Shown here piece by piece: positions 42,227 to 50,116 of a stretch of DNA of 64,000 nucleotides. The notes beneath the pieces were generated by a model. The model was not told the DNA's origin. It did not search any database and saw only the letters and a program-made list of their open reading frames with translations. The stretch is from assembly GCA_016794345.1 (NCBI GenBank), contig JAEUKE010000043.1, positions 62,001 to 126,000 of the forward strand. The letters run 5' to 3'. The first letter of the stretch is position 1, and each line of letters begins with the position of its first letter. Source of the DNA: Myxococcales bacterium. GTDB lineage: Bacteria > Myxococcota_A > Polyangia > Polyangiales > Polyangiaceae. The translations under genes were made by a program, and so were the position numbers.

Positions 42227-44686
42227 ATGAGAGCTTCTTACAACTGGCTGCGCGAGCTGCTCGGGCCGGCCTTCCAGGTTCCCGCCTCGGACCTCGCCGA
42301 GCGGCTCACGCGCGCCGGGCTCGAGGTGGAGTCGCAGCACGCCTATGGTGCTGCGTGCGCCCACGTCCACGTCGCTCGCGTGGTCTCCAAGGAGGCGCAC
42401 CCGGCTCGGCCCAAGCTCGGCCTGGTCACGGTCGAGCTCGGCGGTGGCCGCACGCAGAAGGTGGTCTGCGGCGCGCCCAACGTCCCCGAGCCCGGCGGCC
42501 TCGTCGTGCTCGCCCCGCTCGGCACCCATCTGCCGGCCAAGGGTCTGACCCTCGAGCCGAAGGACATCGGCGGCGTCACGAGCGAAGGCATGCTCTGCTC
42601 CGAGGCTGAGCTCGGGCTGCGCATCTCCGGTGGCGAAGGCGGCATCCTCATCCTGCCGCCGGGCACGGCGGAGCCCGGGACCACGCTCGCCTCGGCGATC
42701 CCCGCGTCGTGTGACGTCGTCTTCGAGATCGGGCTCACGCCGAACCGGCCCGACGGCCTCGGTCACATGGGCCTCGCGCGCGAGATCGCCGCCCTCTACG
42801 GCCTGCCGTTCTCGCCCGCCCCGCTCGAGCCCACGCGCGTGAAGGCCGGCCTGGGGCCGAGCCCCGCGGTGAAGATCCGCATCGAGGACACCGAGCGCTG
42901 CCCGCTCTACGGCGCCGCGCTGGTAGAGGGTGTCACGGTCGGGCCCTCCCCCCTCGCCGTGCAGTACCGGCTCGAGGCGCTCGGCGTTCGGGCCATCTCG
43001 AACGTGGTCGACATCACGAACCTCGTGATGATGAAGTTCGGTCACCCGATCCACGGCTTCGATCTCGCGCGCATCCGCGGCGGCGCCATCGTCGTGAGGC
43101 GGGCCGCCGAGGGCGAGGTCATGCACACCTTGGACGGGCAGAAGCGGGCCCTCGTAGCTGACGATCTCGTCATCGCCGACGCAGAGGGCGCAGTCGCGCT
43201 CGCCGGTGTCATGGGCGGCCAGGGCAGCGAGATCCAGGACGACACGAAGACCGTGCTGGTGGAGTGCGCGTATTTCACCACGCGAGGGGTCCGTCGCACC
43301 TCGCGTCGCCACGGCCTGCACACGGAGTCGAGCCACCGGTTCGAGCGTGGCGTCGATCCGGGTGACACCGGCGCCGTGCTGAAAGAGACGGCCGCGCTCC
43401 TCTGCGACCTGGCCGGCGGCACGGCCGGCGACACCTACGTGGTGGAGGGCCCCGGCCCCGACGAGCGCGCGACCATCCCGCTCCGCCGCGACAAGATGAA
43501 CCAGCTGCTCGGCTTCGCCATCTCGATGGACGAGGCGAAGGCCATCCTCGAGCGGCTCGGCTGCAAGGAGACGAGCGGCAAGAGTGCCGACTCGGCGGCC
43601 TCTCTCGCATTCGCCCCGCCGTCACACCGACCGGACCTGGCGATCGAGGTCGACCTCGTGGAAGAGGTGCTCCGCGTCCACGGCATCGATAACGTGCCCG
43701 CGGTTCTCCCGCCGATGCGCGCGGGGCTCGGCCGAGGCTTCGACGCCGAGAAGCGTGTCATCGTGGCGGCCATCGAGCTCGGCCTCTCGCAGTCGCTGAC
43801 GTTCGGCTTCACCTCTGCGAGCGCGCTCGCCGCCATCCATGCGCCTCCTGCGACCTACGTCCTCGAGAACCCGCTCGGTGAGGAGCGCGCAGCCATGCGC
43901 ACGTCGCTCTTCCCTGGTCTGTTCGAGTCGCTCCGTCGGGCTCGGCGCCAGAGCGTGTCGGACGTGCGGCTCTTCGTGACCGGAGCGAAGTTCCTCCCGG
44001 GCGGGCCCGGCGAGAAGCTCGCGACCGAGGCGCCCACGTTCGCCGCCGTCATCGCGGGCAAGCGCGACACGGTGCTGGCCAAGGCCGACTCCGTGGACAT
44101 CTACGACGCCAAGGGTGTGGCCCTCGAGCTCGTCGCCCGCGCCCTCGGCCGTGAAGCGACCGCGGAGCCGCAGCCTGCCGACTCGCGCTCCCCGCTCCTC
44201 CACCCGCGAGGCGCGGCGAACGTGATCTGCGAAGGCCGGGTCGTCGGGCAGTTCGGCATCCTCCACCCCGAGGTGGAGGAGTCGCTGGATCTGGGCGGGA
44301 GCTGCCTGCTCATCGAGCTCGACCTCGCGGCCCTCGCCGCGCTCGGGCCGAAGACGCCGCGTTACCGCCCGATCCCCAGCTTGCCGGCGGCGACGCGTGA
44401 CGTCGCGGTCGTCGTCCACGACGACGTCCCGTGCGGCGACGTCGAGCGCGCGATCGCCGAGGCCGGCGGACCGCTCGTCGAAAACGTCGCGGTGTTCGAT
44501 CTGTTCCGGGGCGGCTCCGTCCCGGCGGATCACCGCTCGCTCGCGTTCCACGTCGTCTACCGCGACCCGCTCGCCTCGACCGACCCCGACAAGGCGCGCA
44601 CGCTGACCGACGCCGAGGTCGATCAGCGGCACGCCGCGGTGGAGAAGGCGCTCGCCGAGCGCTTCGGGGCGCGGCTCCGCGCCTGA
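42227..44686 (+). CDS. pheT: phenylalanine-tRNA ligase beta subunit
   Basis: 819 aa, a full-length beta chain of the alpha2-beta2 enzyme that charges tRNA-Phe. Domains in order: N-terminal part with MRASYNWLRELLG, the EMAP/OB tRNA-binding domain (VSKEAHPARPKLGLVTVELG), B3/B4 editing domain (ERCPLYGAALVEGVTVGPSP, SNVVDITNLVMMKFGHPIHG), B5 DNA-binding-like fold, the catalytic-like core (VDLVEEVLRVHGIDNVPAV) and the C-terminal ferredoxin-fold anticodon-binding domain (SLPAATRDVAVVVHDDVP). It ends the ABC operon, nine bases from the DUF4340 gene, which is unusual because pheS normally precedes pheT; pheS is not in this window. Confidence 0.96.
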   Translation: MRASYNWLRELLGPAFQVPASDLAERLTRAGLEVESQHAYGAACAHVHVARVVSKEAHPARPKLGLVTVELGGGRTQKVVCGAPNVPEPGGLVVLAPLGTHLPAKGLTLEPKDIGGVTSEGMLCSEAELGLRISGGEGGILILPPGTAEPGTTLASAIPASCDVVFEIGLTPNRPDGLGHMGLAREIAALYGLPFSPAPLEPTRVKAGLGPSPAVKIRIEDTERCPLYGAALVEGVTVGPSPLAVQYRLEALGVRAISNVVDITNLVMMKFGHPIHGFDLARIRGGAIVVRRAAEGEVMHTLDGQKRALVADDLVIADAEGAVALAGVMGGQGSEIQDDTKTVLVECAYFTTRGVRRTSRRHGLHTESSHRFERGVDPGDTGAVLKETAALLCDLAGGTAGDTYVVEGPGPDERATIPLRRDKMNQLLGFAISMDEAKAILERLGCKETSGKSADSAASLAFAPPSHRPDLAIEVDLVEEVLRVHGIDNVPAVLPPMRAGLGRGFDAEKRVIVAAIELGLSQSLTFGFTSASALAAIHAPPATYVLENPLGEERAAMRTSLFPGLFESLRRARRQSVSDVRLFVTGAKFLPGGPGEKLATEAPTFAAVIAGKRDTVLAKADSVDIYDAKGVALELVARALGREATAEPQPADSRSPLLHPRGAANVICEGRVVGQFGILHPEVEESLDLGGSCLLIELDLAALAALGPKTPRYRPIPSLPAATRDVAVVVHDDVPCGDVERAIAEAGGPLVENVAVFDLFRGGSVPADHRSLAFHVVYRDPLASTDPDKARTLTDAEVDQRHAAVEKALAERFGARLRA

Positions 44687-44690
44687 GGTC

Positions 44691-44750
44691 TGGGCCGGCC
44701 TCAGGTGTGCCGGCCTCTGGTGGGCCGGCCTCTGGCGGGCCGGCCTCGCG
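44691..44750. repeat. 15-bp tandem repeat between pheT and next gene
   Basis: Four 15-base units (44691, 44706, 44721, 44736) of the form TGGGCCGGCCTCTGG with single-base differences, each containing the palindrome GGCCGGCC. It starts four bases after the pheT stop and lies in a 89-base gap. Whether it acts as a terminator or is junk from slippage is not clear. Confidence 0.8.
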
Positions 44751-44775
44751 GCGGCTGACGTGCTCTCGCTCGCGC

Positions 44776-45831
44776 ATGTATCGTAGCGCCGTGAATCGCT
44801 GCGGCCTACGTGCGCTCTCGACCGTGACCACCTTGGTGTGTATCTCGCTCGGCGGCTGCTCCGCTCCGCTCGCGGTGGAGACACCGACGGTCGAGCAGGT
44901 GGAGGACGTGGCGACCTGCAAGGTGGCCAAGGACCCGTTGAACCCGCTCATCGTGGAGTGGCCGGGCACGAGCAAGGTGGCGCTCGACTCCACCAGCAAA
45001 CACGGCTTCGTCATCGTGAGCTACGCGGGCTGCACGCTGAAGGTCCTACAGGGGTGCTCGGCGCGAGGCAGATATGGCTTCACCGGTGTCACGCCGGCGC
45101 GCGATTCGCTCCACATCGCGACCGAGTCCGATCTCTACGCTCGGCTCCCGCTCGGCGCCGCGAGCCTGAAAGGCGAGCTCGGGACCGGGTCCGCGCTCGA
45201 TCTGCAGTACGTCGCCGTCGGCGAGCGCCGGGCCGAAGGGCGGCCAGGTGAGCTGGAGGGAGACTGCGAAGGCGCGACCCACTACGTGGAGCGCATGACG
45301 CTCGGCGCCTACGCGCTCGACGCGATCGCGTCGGGCAGCGTGAGCGGAGGCATCGACGTGCAAGGCGCTGGCGTGGGCGGATCGCGCAGCGAGCAGCTGC
45401 GCCGAATCCGTGGGTCGGGCGAGCTCGCGAGGTGTGGCGACCATGCACCGTCGGATGAGGGAATGGCGCTCAACTCCGGGTGCGGCGCGATCCTGCAGAT
45501 CGGGCTCGCACCGCTGCGCGGGGCGGCCACCAAATCGGAGGCGCCCGCCGTCGACGGGCCGGAGGCCGGGCCGATGCCGGGCACGCCGACCGTGGGTCCC
45601 AGACCGCCCGAGCCGCGCGTGAGCGCCGGTCGTGACGCCGACGGCGACGGAATCAATGACCAGGCGGACGCTTGCCCCAACATGCCGGAGGACAAGGACG
45701 GCTATGAGGACGACGACGGCTGCCCCGATCCGGACAACGATCGCGACGGCATCACCGACGCCGCCGACAAGTGCCCGAGCGCGCCCGAGGTGATGAACGG
45801 CCTCCAGGACGACGACGGCTGCCCCGACTGA
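44776..45831 (+). CDS. lipoprotein with C-terminal thrombospondin type-3 repeats
   Basis: 351 aa from the ATG at 44776 (a GTG five codons later is possible). The lipobox gives GGCS near residue 33. The central region (about 40-265) is a mixed beta domain, with several Cys (KVLQGCSARGRYGF, GATHYVERMTLGAYALDAIA). The Pro/Gly linker (270-295) leads to two calcium-binding type-3 repeats (DADGDGINDQADACPN, DNDRDGITDAADKCPS) ending DDDGCPD. Such ends are often found just before OmpA-like domains, but here the gene stops. It is likely a cell-envelope structural protein. Confidence 0.65.
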   Translation: MYRSAVNRCGLRALSTVTTLVCISLGGCSAPLAVETPTVEQVEDVATCKVAKDPLNPLIVEWPGTSKVALDSTSKHGFVIVSYAGCTLKVLQGCSARGRYGFTGVTPARDSLHIATESDLYARLPLGAASLKGELGTGSALDLQYVAVGERRAEGRPGELEGDCEGATHYVERMTLGAYALDAIASGSVSGGIDVQGAGVGGSRSEQLRRIRGSGELARCGDHAPSDEGMALNSGCGAILQIGLAPLRGAATKSEAPAVDGPEAGPMPGTPTVGPRPPEPRVSAGRDADGDGINDQADACPNMPEDKDGYEDDDGCPDPDNDRDGITDAADKCPSAPEVMNGLQDDDGCPD

Positions 45832-45886
45832 GCCGGCAGACGCCGCGCCGCCCGTGAGCGGCTCGGATCGTGCTTGTTCATGAGGC

Positions 45887-46330
45887 ATGGCGACGGTGAT
45901 CGATCGTCCGAGCGAGCGGGCCGAGGCCCTCCCCACGCCCGAAGGCGAAGAAGCGCTCGCGGCCTTTCGCGCCTACGCGGCGGCGTTCGGCGCCCTCGAC
46001 GCGCGAGGCGCCGCCGCGTGTTTCGACGAGCCCTCGATCCTTGTCACACCCCGCGATCGGATCGCGGCCGCGAGCCGATCGGAGGTCGAGCGCGCGTACG
46101 AAGCGATCATGGAGGAGGCGCGAAGGCGAGGCTACGCCGGCACCATCTTCGACCACGTCGAAGGTCGAACACTGGACGCGGAGACCGAGGCCGTCACCGG
46201 CAGCGGGCGCTGGAGGAACGCCGCAGGCAACGTCTTGATGCGGTTCGAGCTCGCGTATGTCTTCCGGCGCGTCGGCGGCGCGTGGCGAATCGTCCTCGGG
46301 ATCGTCCGCGAGGTCGAGGAGCCGAGCTGA
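45887..46330 (+). CDS. SnoaL/NTF2-like protein
   Basis: 147 aa, no signal peptide. The cone-shaped NTF2-like fold pattern is visible: EEALAAFRAYAAAFGALDARGAAACFD at the start, VTPRDRIAAASRSEVERAYEAIMEEARRRG and a terminal strand RFELAYVFRRVGGAWRIVL. These proteins bind small molecules or act as isomerases or accessory factors. The catalytic residues typical of enzymes are not evident. It precedes the PilZ gene by 22 bases and may share a promoter. Confidence 0.7.
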   Translation: MATVIDRPSERAEALPTPEGEEALAAFRAYAAAFGALDARGAAACFDEPSILVTPRDRIAAASRSEVERAYEAIMEEARRRGYAGTIFDHVEGRTLDAETEAVTGSGRWRNAAGNVLMRFELAYVFRRVGGAWRIVLGIVREVEEPS

Positions 46331-46352
46331 AGGCTCGTCGAAAATTCGGCCC

Positions 46353-46712
46353 ATGCGTCCGAGGTTTGTTAGCCGGTCGAAGGTGAGCTCGATCGACGAC
46401 ACCTCGCACCACGACGACCGGCGCTCCGACGCCCGCGCCGACGTCGCCATCTGGGTCCAGGAGCGAACGAGAGACGCGCTGTACTTCCAGCGCGCGTCAA
46501 ACCTGTCGCTCGGCGGCGTGTTCCTCGAAGGCACGCTGCCGCACCCGCCGGGCACGCGGGTGGAGCTCGATCTCGAGCTCGCCCATGGCCCGCTGCGGGT
46601 CGCTGGCGAGGTGGTGGGGCGCGCCCCGGGCGGGCTGGGGATGGCCGTCCGCTTCGTCGAGCTCGGCGCGGACGAGCGCGCGGTGCTCGCCGCTTGCCTC
46701 GAGCAGAGCTGA
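46353..46712 (+). CDS. PilZ-domain protein (cyclic di-GMP receptor)
   Basis: 119 aa from the ATG at 46353. It has the two PilZ blocks: an RxxxR-like start (HHDDRRSDARADV) and the D/N-x-S-x-x-G block as NLSLGGVFLEG. The Arg patch and NLSLGG are the c-di-GMP-binding elements of this family; the arginine spacing is slightly different from the classic RxxxR. It links to the HD-GYP regulator only by shared chemistry. It may control motility or matrix, unproven. Confidence 0.8.
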   Translation: MRPRFVSRSKVSSIDDTSHHDDRRSDARADVAIWVQERTRDALYFQRASNLSLGGVFLEGTLPHPPGTRVELDLELAHGPLRVAGEVVGRAPGGLGMAVRFVELGADERAVLAACLEQS

Positions 46713-46841
46713 CGATACGGCCGTTGTCCGCTGCAGAAGGTGCAGGCCTCCGCCGGGCCTGCGCCGCGCGCGCCGATGAGCCCGCGTTTTCTGCGAGGAT
46801 TCGCGCGCCGCGAGCGGCACATGGGTTGCTCGCCGCGGGGC

Positions 46842-47681
46842 ATGCGTTCCTTGCGCTCGGTCCTCCGGCTACCTCCCACTCTCCTCGTCGCCGCGGTCGT
46901 CGCCGCCGGGTGCGCGGGCGCCGCGGTCGTCGACGACTCGAAGCCGGCCGCTCAGCCGGCGACTTCGGCCTCGGTGCCCGAGCCTGCCCCGCCGCCCTCG
47001 GCGAGCACGTCCGCCTCGGCCCCTCCGGCCGCGTCGGCAGAGGCGCACGCGGCCGAGCGCCCCGAGCCCGGCTCGAAGGGCGAGCTCTTGATGCGCGATC
47101 ACTTCAAACAGACGGTGACCATTCGCGAGTCGCTGATCTGGGGCAGGCTCACCAACGCCGTCGGGCCCGCCGACACGCTCGCCAACGTGGAGGGCATCAC
47201 GTCGCTCCCGAAGACGTGGCAGGCCTCGGCGACTCTCCTGTCGGACTCGGCGAAGCGCATCAGCGAGGGCTCGGACGTGGCGACGGTCGCCGCCGCGACG
47301 GCGGACATCGGGCGCGCCTGCGGCCTCTGCCACGCGTCGTCCCACGGCCCGAGCGTCGAGGTGAAGGAGCCGCCCGCGGTGGACGAGTCGGTCACCTCGC
47401 GCATGCGCCGCCACAAGTGGGCCGGCGAGCGCCTGTGGGAGGGCCTCTACGTGCCCTCGAACGAGGCCTGGATGGCAGGCGCGAAGGCGCTCGAGCTCGA
47501 TCCGTTCGCCGGCGACGCGCTGAAGAAGGGCGGCGTCCACGCGCGCGGCGCGGCGTCACGCTTCAACACGCAGGCCAAGAAGCTCGGCCAGGCGAAGACG
47601 AGCGAGGCGCGCGGCGCCGCCTACGCGGAGCTCCTCTCGACGTGCTCGCCCTGCCACGAGGCGATGGGCGTGAAGCGCTGA
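46842..47681 (+). CDS. dihaem c-type cytochrome lipoprotein
   Basis: 279 aa from the ATG at 46842 (46821 is a second choice). Lipobox VAAGC at residue 24, an Ala/Pro/Ser linker, then a helical domain with two CxxCH haem-binding motifs, CGLCH and CSPCH near the C-terminus. The part between (HKWAGERLWEGLYVPSNEAW) is helical, suggesting a cytochrome c'-like or novel dihaem fold. It should act in the periplasm as an electron carrier. No oxidase genes are adjacent. It ends 10 bases from a convergent lipoprotein. Confidence 0.75.
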   Translation: MRSLRSVLRLPPTLLVAAVVAAGCAGAAVVDDSKPAAQPATSASVPEPAPPPSASTSASAPPAASAEAHAAERPEPGSKGELLMRDHFKQTVTIRESLIWGRLTNAVGPADTLANVEGITSLPKTWQASATLLSDSAKRISEGSDVATVAAATADIGRACGLCHASSHGPSVEVKEPPAVDESVTSRMRRHKWAGERLWEGLYVPSNEAWMAGAKALELDPFAGDALKKGGVHARGAASRFNTQAKKLGQAKTSEARGAAYAELLSTCSPCHEAMGVKR

Positions 47682-47691
47682 AAGACGCGCC

Positions 47692-48867
47692 TCAACCGCC
47701 CTGCTTCGCGACGAGGCACGCCCCATACGTCGACTGCGCCGCGGTGAAGGCAGCCTCCTCCGCGGTGCAGACGTCGTCGCCGCCGAGCGTGACGTCGCAG
47801 GTGGACTGCGTGCGGCACGTGTAGACCGCGCGCGCGGCTTCGCGGAGCGCGGCGCTGGGATCACACGACGCGTCAACGAACGCCCACGTGTCGGCGAACA
47901 TGGCCTTGCACGAGGCGACCATCGTGTCCGGGTAGTGGATTGCCCCCTCCTCCTCGTTCACGCAGCTCGCCGTCTTCTCGCAGAGCGCGTCGGTCGCGGC
48001 CGAATACGCGTCGTCGGGGCGTAGCTGGCCTGCCCCTCGGTCGGGCGACGCGACGTTGGCGAGCAACCCCAGCGGCGGGCCCGCGTTCACGATGACGCCT
48101 GCGCGGCACTGGAACCGAACCTGGTTGAACACGGTGTCGGGCCGCGAGGCCGACATGACGTAATCGCCAGGCGGAACGCGATAAAAGAGCACGCCGCCGT
48201 CTTTGCTGGTGGCGGGCTGCGCAGGGTCCGGCAATACGTCCTCGTCGAAGTAGATGGGCCCACTCTCCGCCGGCACAGCGGGCGACAGCGAGACCTGCGC
48301 GTCCGCGGCGCCCTGGCGCAGGTGGACGTAGAGCGAGCCCCCCATTCGGGCGACGGTGGTCGCGATGACGCAGTACTTGTCGAGCTCGACCGGGAGCGGA
48401 ACGAGCGCGGAGAGGCCATTGAAGAGCGCGTTCGGTACCACCTGGATCGAAAACGGATGGATGCCGTTCGCGCCCAGCGTGATGGTCGCCGTCTGGGTCG
48501 TCTTGAAGTCGGGGTGCTCCACCAGGAGCGTGACGTCCGTCCCTTCGAGCAACCCATCGAAGCGGAAGTGCGCGTCGGGGCCCGTCGTCACCCCGAGATC
48601 GGGTCGCTCGAGGATGGTGACCTTCGCGCCGTTCACGCGCTCGCCGCCGACCTCGCTCATGAACGCGAGCACGTCGCCTTCGATCGACACGAACGCCGCG
48701 GCCTTGCTGCAGTCCGCGTTGCAGTGGCCCGGCGTGCCGTTGAGCTCCCCTTCGTCGCAGACCTCGGGCGAGTCGACGCGGCCGTCGCCGCACTCCAGGG
48801 CCACGAGCTCGGGCTCGTCGCAGGCGAGAGCGAGGCACGACGCAACCACGAGACCAGGAAAACGCAT
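47692..48867 (-). CDS. lipoprotein with Cys-rich N-terminus and carboxypeptidase-regulatory-like domain
   Basis: 391 aa from the ATG at 48867. The lipobox ends in LALACDE; then a Cys-rich stretch (ECGDGRVDSPEVCDEGELNG), typical of myxobacterial lipoproteins. A beta domain follows that resembles a carboxypeptidase-regulatory fold (GAKVTILERPDLGVTTGPDAH, ITLGANGIHPFSIQVVPN). The C-terminal part has more Cys (SCVNEEEGAIHYPDTMVASC). No catalytic motif was seen. It is likely a surface-exposed binding protein; the ligand is unknown. Confidence 0.6.
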   Translation of the reverse strand: MRFPGLVVASCLALACDEPELVALECGDGRVDSPEVCDEGELNGTPGHCNADCSKAAAFVSIEGDVLAFMSEVGGERVNGAKVTILERPDLGVTTGPDAHFRFDGLLEGTDVTLLVEHPDFKTTQTATITLGANGIHPFSIQVVPNALFNGLSALVPLPVELDKYCVIATTVARMGGSLYVHLRQGAADAQVSLSPAVPAESGPIYFDEDVLPDPAQPATSKDGGVLFYRVPPGDYVMSASRPDTVFNQVRFQCRAGVIVNAGPPLGLLANVASPDRGAGQLRPDDAYSAATDALCEKTASCVNEEEGAIHYPDTMVASCKAMFADTWAFVDASCDPSAALREAARAVYTCRTQSTCDVTLGGDDVCTAEEAAFTAAQSTYGACLVAKQGG

Positions 48868-48878
48868 GCCCGACGATA

Positions 48879-49460
48879 CTACGACTCGTCGCGCTGGAGC
48901 GGTCTCCATGAGGGGTTCACGAGCGCCGTGAGCACGTGGTCTTTCCAACCCCCGCCCACGAACAGGTAGTCGCGCGCGTAGCCTTCGACGACGAAGCCGA
49001 GTCGGCGCAACAGCGCCCCGCTCCGCTCGTTGGTCGGCTGGTAGCCAGCAGCGATGCGGTGGAAACACAGCTCCTGGAAGCCGTAGGCGATCACGATCTC
49101 GAGCGCCTCGCGCATGAGCCCCTGGCCCTCGTGTTTCTTCGCGATCTTGTAGCCGAGCGACGCCTGCTGGAGCGCCCCGCGGATGATGTTCGAGAAGCTG
49201 ACCAGCCCGATCACCTCGCCATCCGTGTCGTCGCGCCCAAACAGCGCAAACCGACACGAGACGCCTTGCTGGAGCTCGCGCCGCGCGAGCGCGAGCCGGC
49301 GCGCCCAGTAGTCGGTCGTCTCCACCGCGGGATCGGCGGGCGGGTCCCACGGAGCGAAGTGCTCGCGGTTCTTCCTGACGAACGAGACGAAGCGGCGAGC
49401 AGCCCCCGGTGGCGGCAACGTCAGCGTGAGACGTTCGGTGTGAAGCTCGGGGATGATCAT
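48879..49460 (-). CDS. GNAT acetyltransferase, RimJ/RimL type
   Basis: 193 aa. The opening HTERLTLTLPPP and later block GEVIGLVSFSNIIRGALQQASLGYKIAKKHEGQGLM include the acetyl-CoA-binding pattern (Q/R-x-x-G-x-G/A, here HEGQGLMREAL). C-terminal sequence NERSGALLRRLGFVVEGYARDYL is the usual RimJ/RimL end. It would acetylate the N-terminus of a ribosomal protein or another amine; the target cannot be named. It lies 11 bases upstream of the Cys-rich lipoprotein, same strand, so likely co-transcribed. Confidence 0.9.
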   Translation of the reverse strand: MIIPELHTERLTLTLPPPGAARRFVSFVRKNREHFAPWDPPADPAVETTDYWARRLALARRELQQGVSCRFALFGRDDTDGEVIGLVSFSNIIRGALQQASLGYKIAKKHEGQGLMREALEIVIAYGFQELCFHRIAAGYQPTNERSGALLRRLGFVVEGYARDYLFVGGGWKDHVLTALVNPSWRPLQRDES

Positions 49461-49487
49461 GGTCCGGCGGGATGCTATCTCCCGCTC

Positions 49488-49994
49488 GTGCCGGGTGATC
49501 GACAGACCTTCGAGCAGGCCCCGATGTCCGCGGCCTTCGTCGTCATGAGCGGGTTGGTGCTGGCGCTGCCGGTGATCTTCCTCGTGATCGGGCTCACGAG
49601 CCCGCCGCTGCGCTTCACCTTCATCGGCACCGCCGTCGCGGTGGCGATCGGCAGCCTTGGCGTCTGGCTCTTCTACAAACCGAAGGCGCTCGATCTCTCC
49701 AAGGGGGAGCTGGTCATCCGCTTCCCGATGCGAGAGCTCCCGTTCTCCCGCGACGAGATCGTCCGCGCCGAGGTGCTGACCAAGGCTGAGATCCGGACGA
49801 CGCTCGGCTATGCGCTCCGCGTCGGAGTGGGCGGGCTATTCGGCGTCTTCGGCCTGCTCTGGACCCAGAAGCTCGGCTGGGTGAGCGTCTACGTCACGAC
49901 GCTCGAGCCTTGGCTCCTTGTCACCCGCAAGCGCGGCAGGCCGCTCCTCTTGAGCCCGCGCGACCCCGAGGCCGTGGCTCGCCTCCTCGGCTGA
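49488..49994 (+). CDS. small membrane protein with PH-like domain
   Basis: 168 aa from the GTG at 49488, or 156 from the ATG at 49524. Two hydrophobic helices (FVVMSGLVLALPVIFLVIGL and TFIGTAVAVAIGSLGVWLF) are followed by a soluble beta-rich tail (LVIRFPMRELPFSRDEIVRAEVL and VYVTTLEPWLLVTRKRG) that resembles the bacterial PH fold. Function is unknown; it could be a membrane-associated sensor. Divergent from the GNAT gene by 27 bases. Confidence 0.6.
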   Translation: MPGDRQTFEQAPMSAAFVVMSGLVLALPVIFLVIGLTSPPLRFTFIGTAVAVAIGSLGVWLFYKPKALDLSKGELVIRFPMRELPFSRDEIVRAEVLTKAEIRTTLGYALRVGVGGLFGVFGLLWTQKLGWVSVYVTTLEPWLLVTRKRGRPLLLSPRDPEAVARLLG

Positions 49995-50116
49995 GCTGGA
50001 CAAAGCAAGATCCAGATCCGGGGAACGGCTGCCCCGCTTGGCTCGGGGGTTAACGTCAAATTTGCGGGGGATTCCATGTCCCACATGTCGGCACGGTGTG
50101 TGCTCTGGCCGAGCGC

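Noticed and set aside
40799..43336. Minus-strand frame of over 800 codons
   Set aside because: Shadow of the DUF4340 and pheT genes; leucine/valine runs reflect the antisense of Lys/Asp codons.
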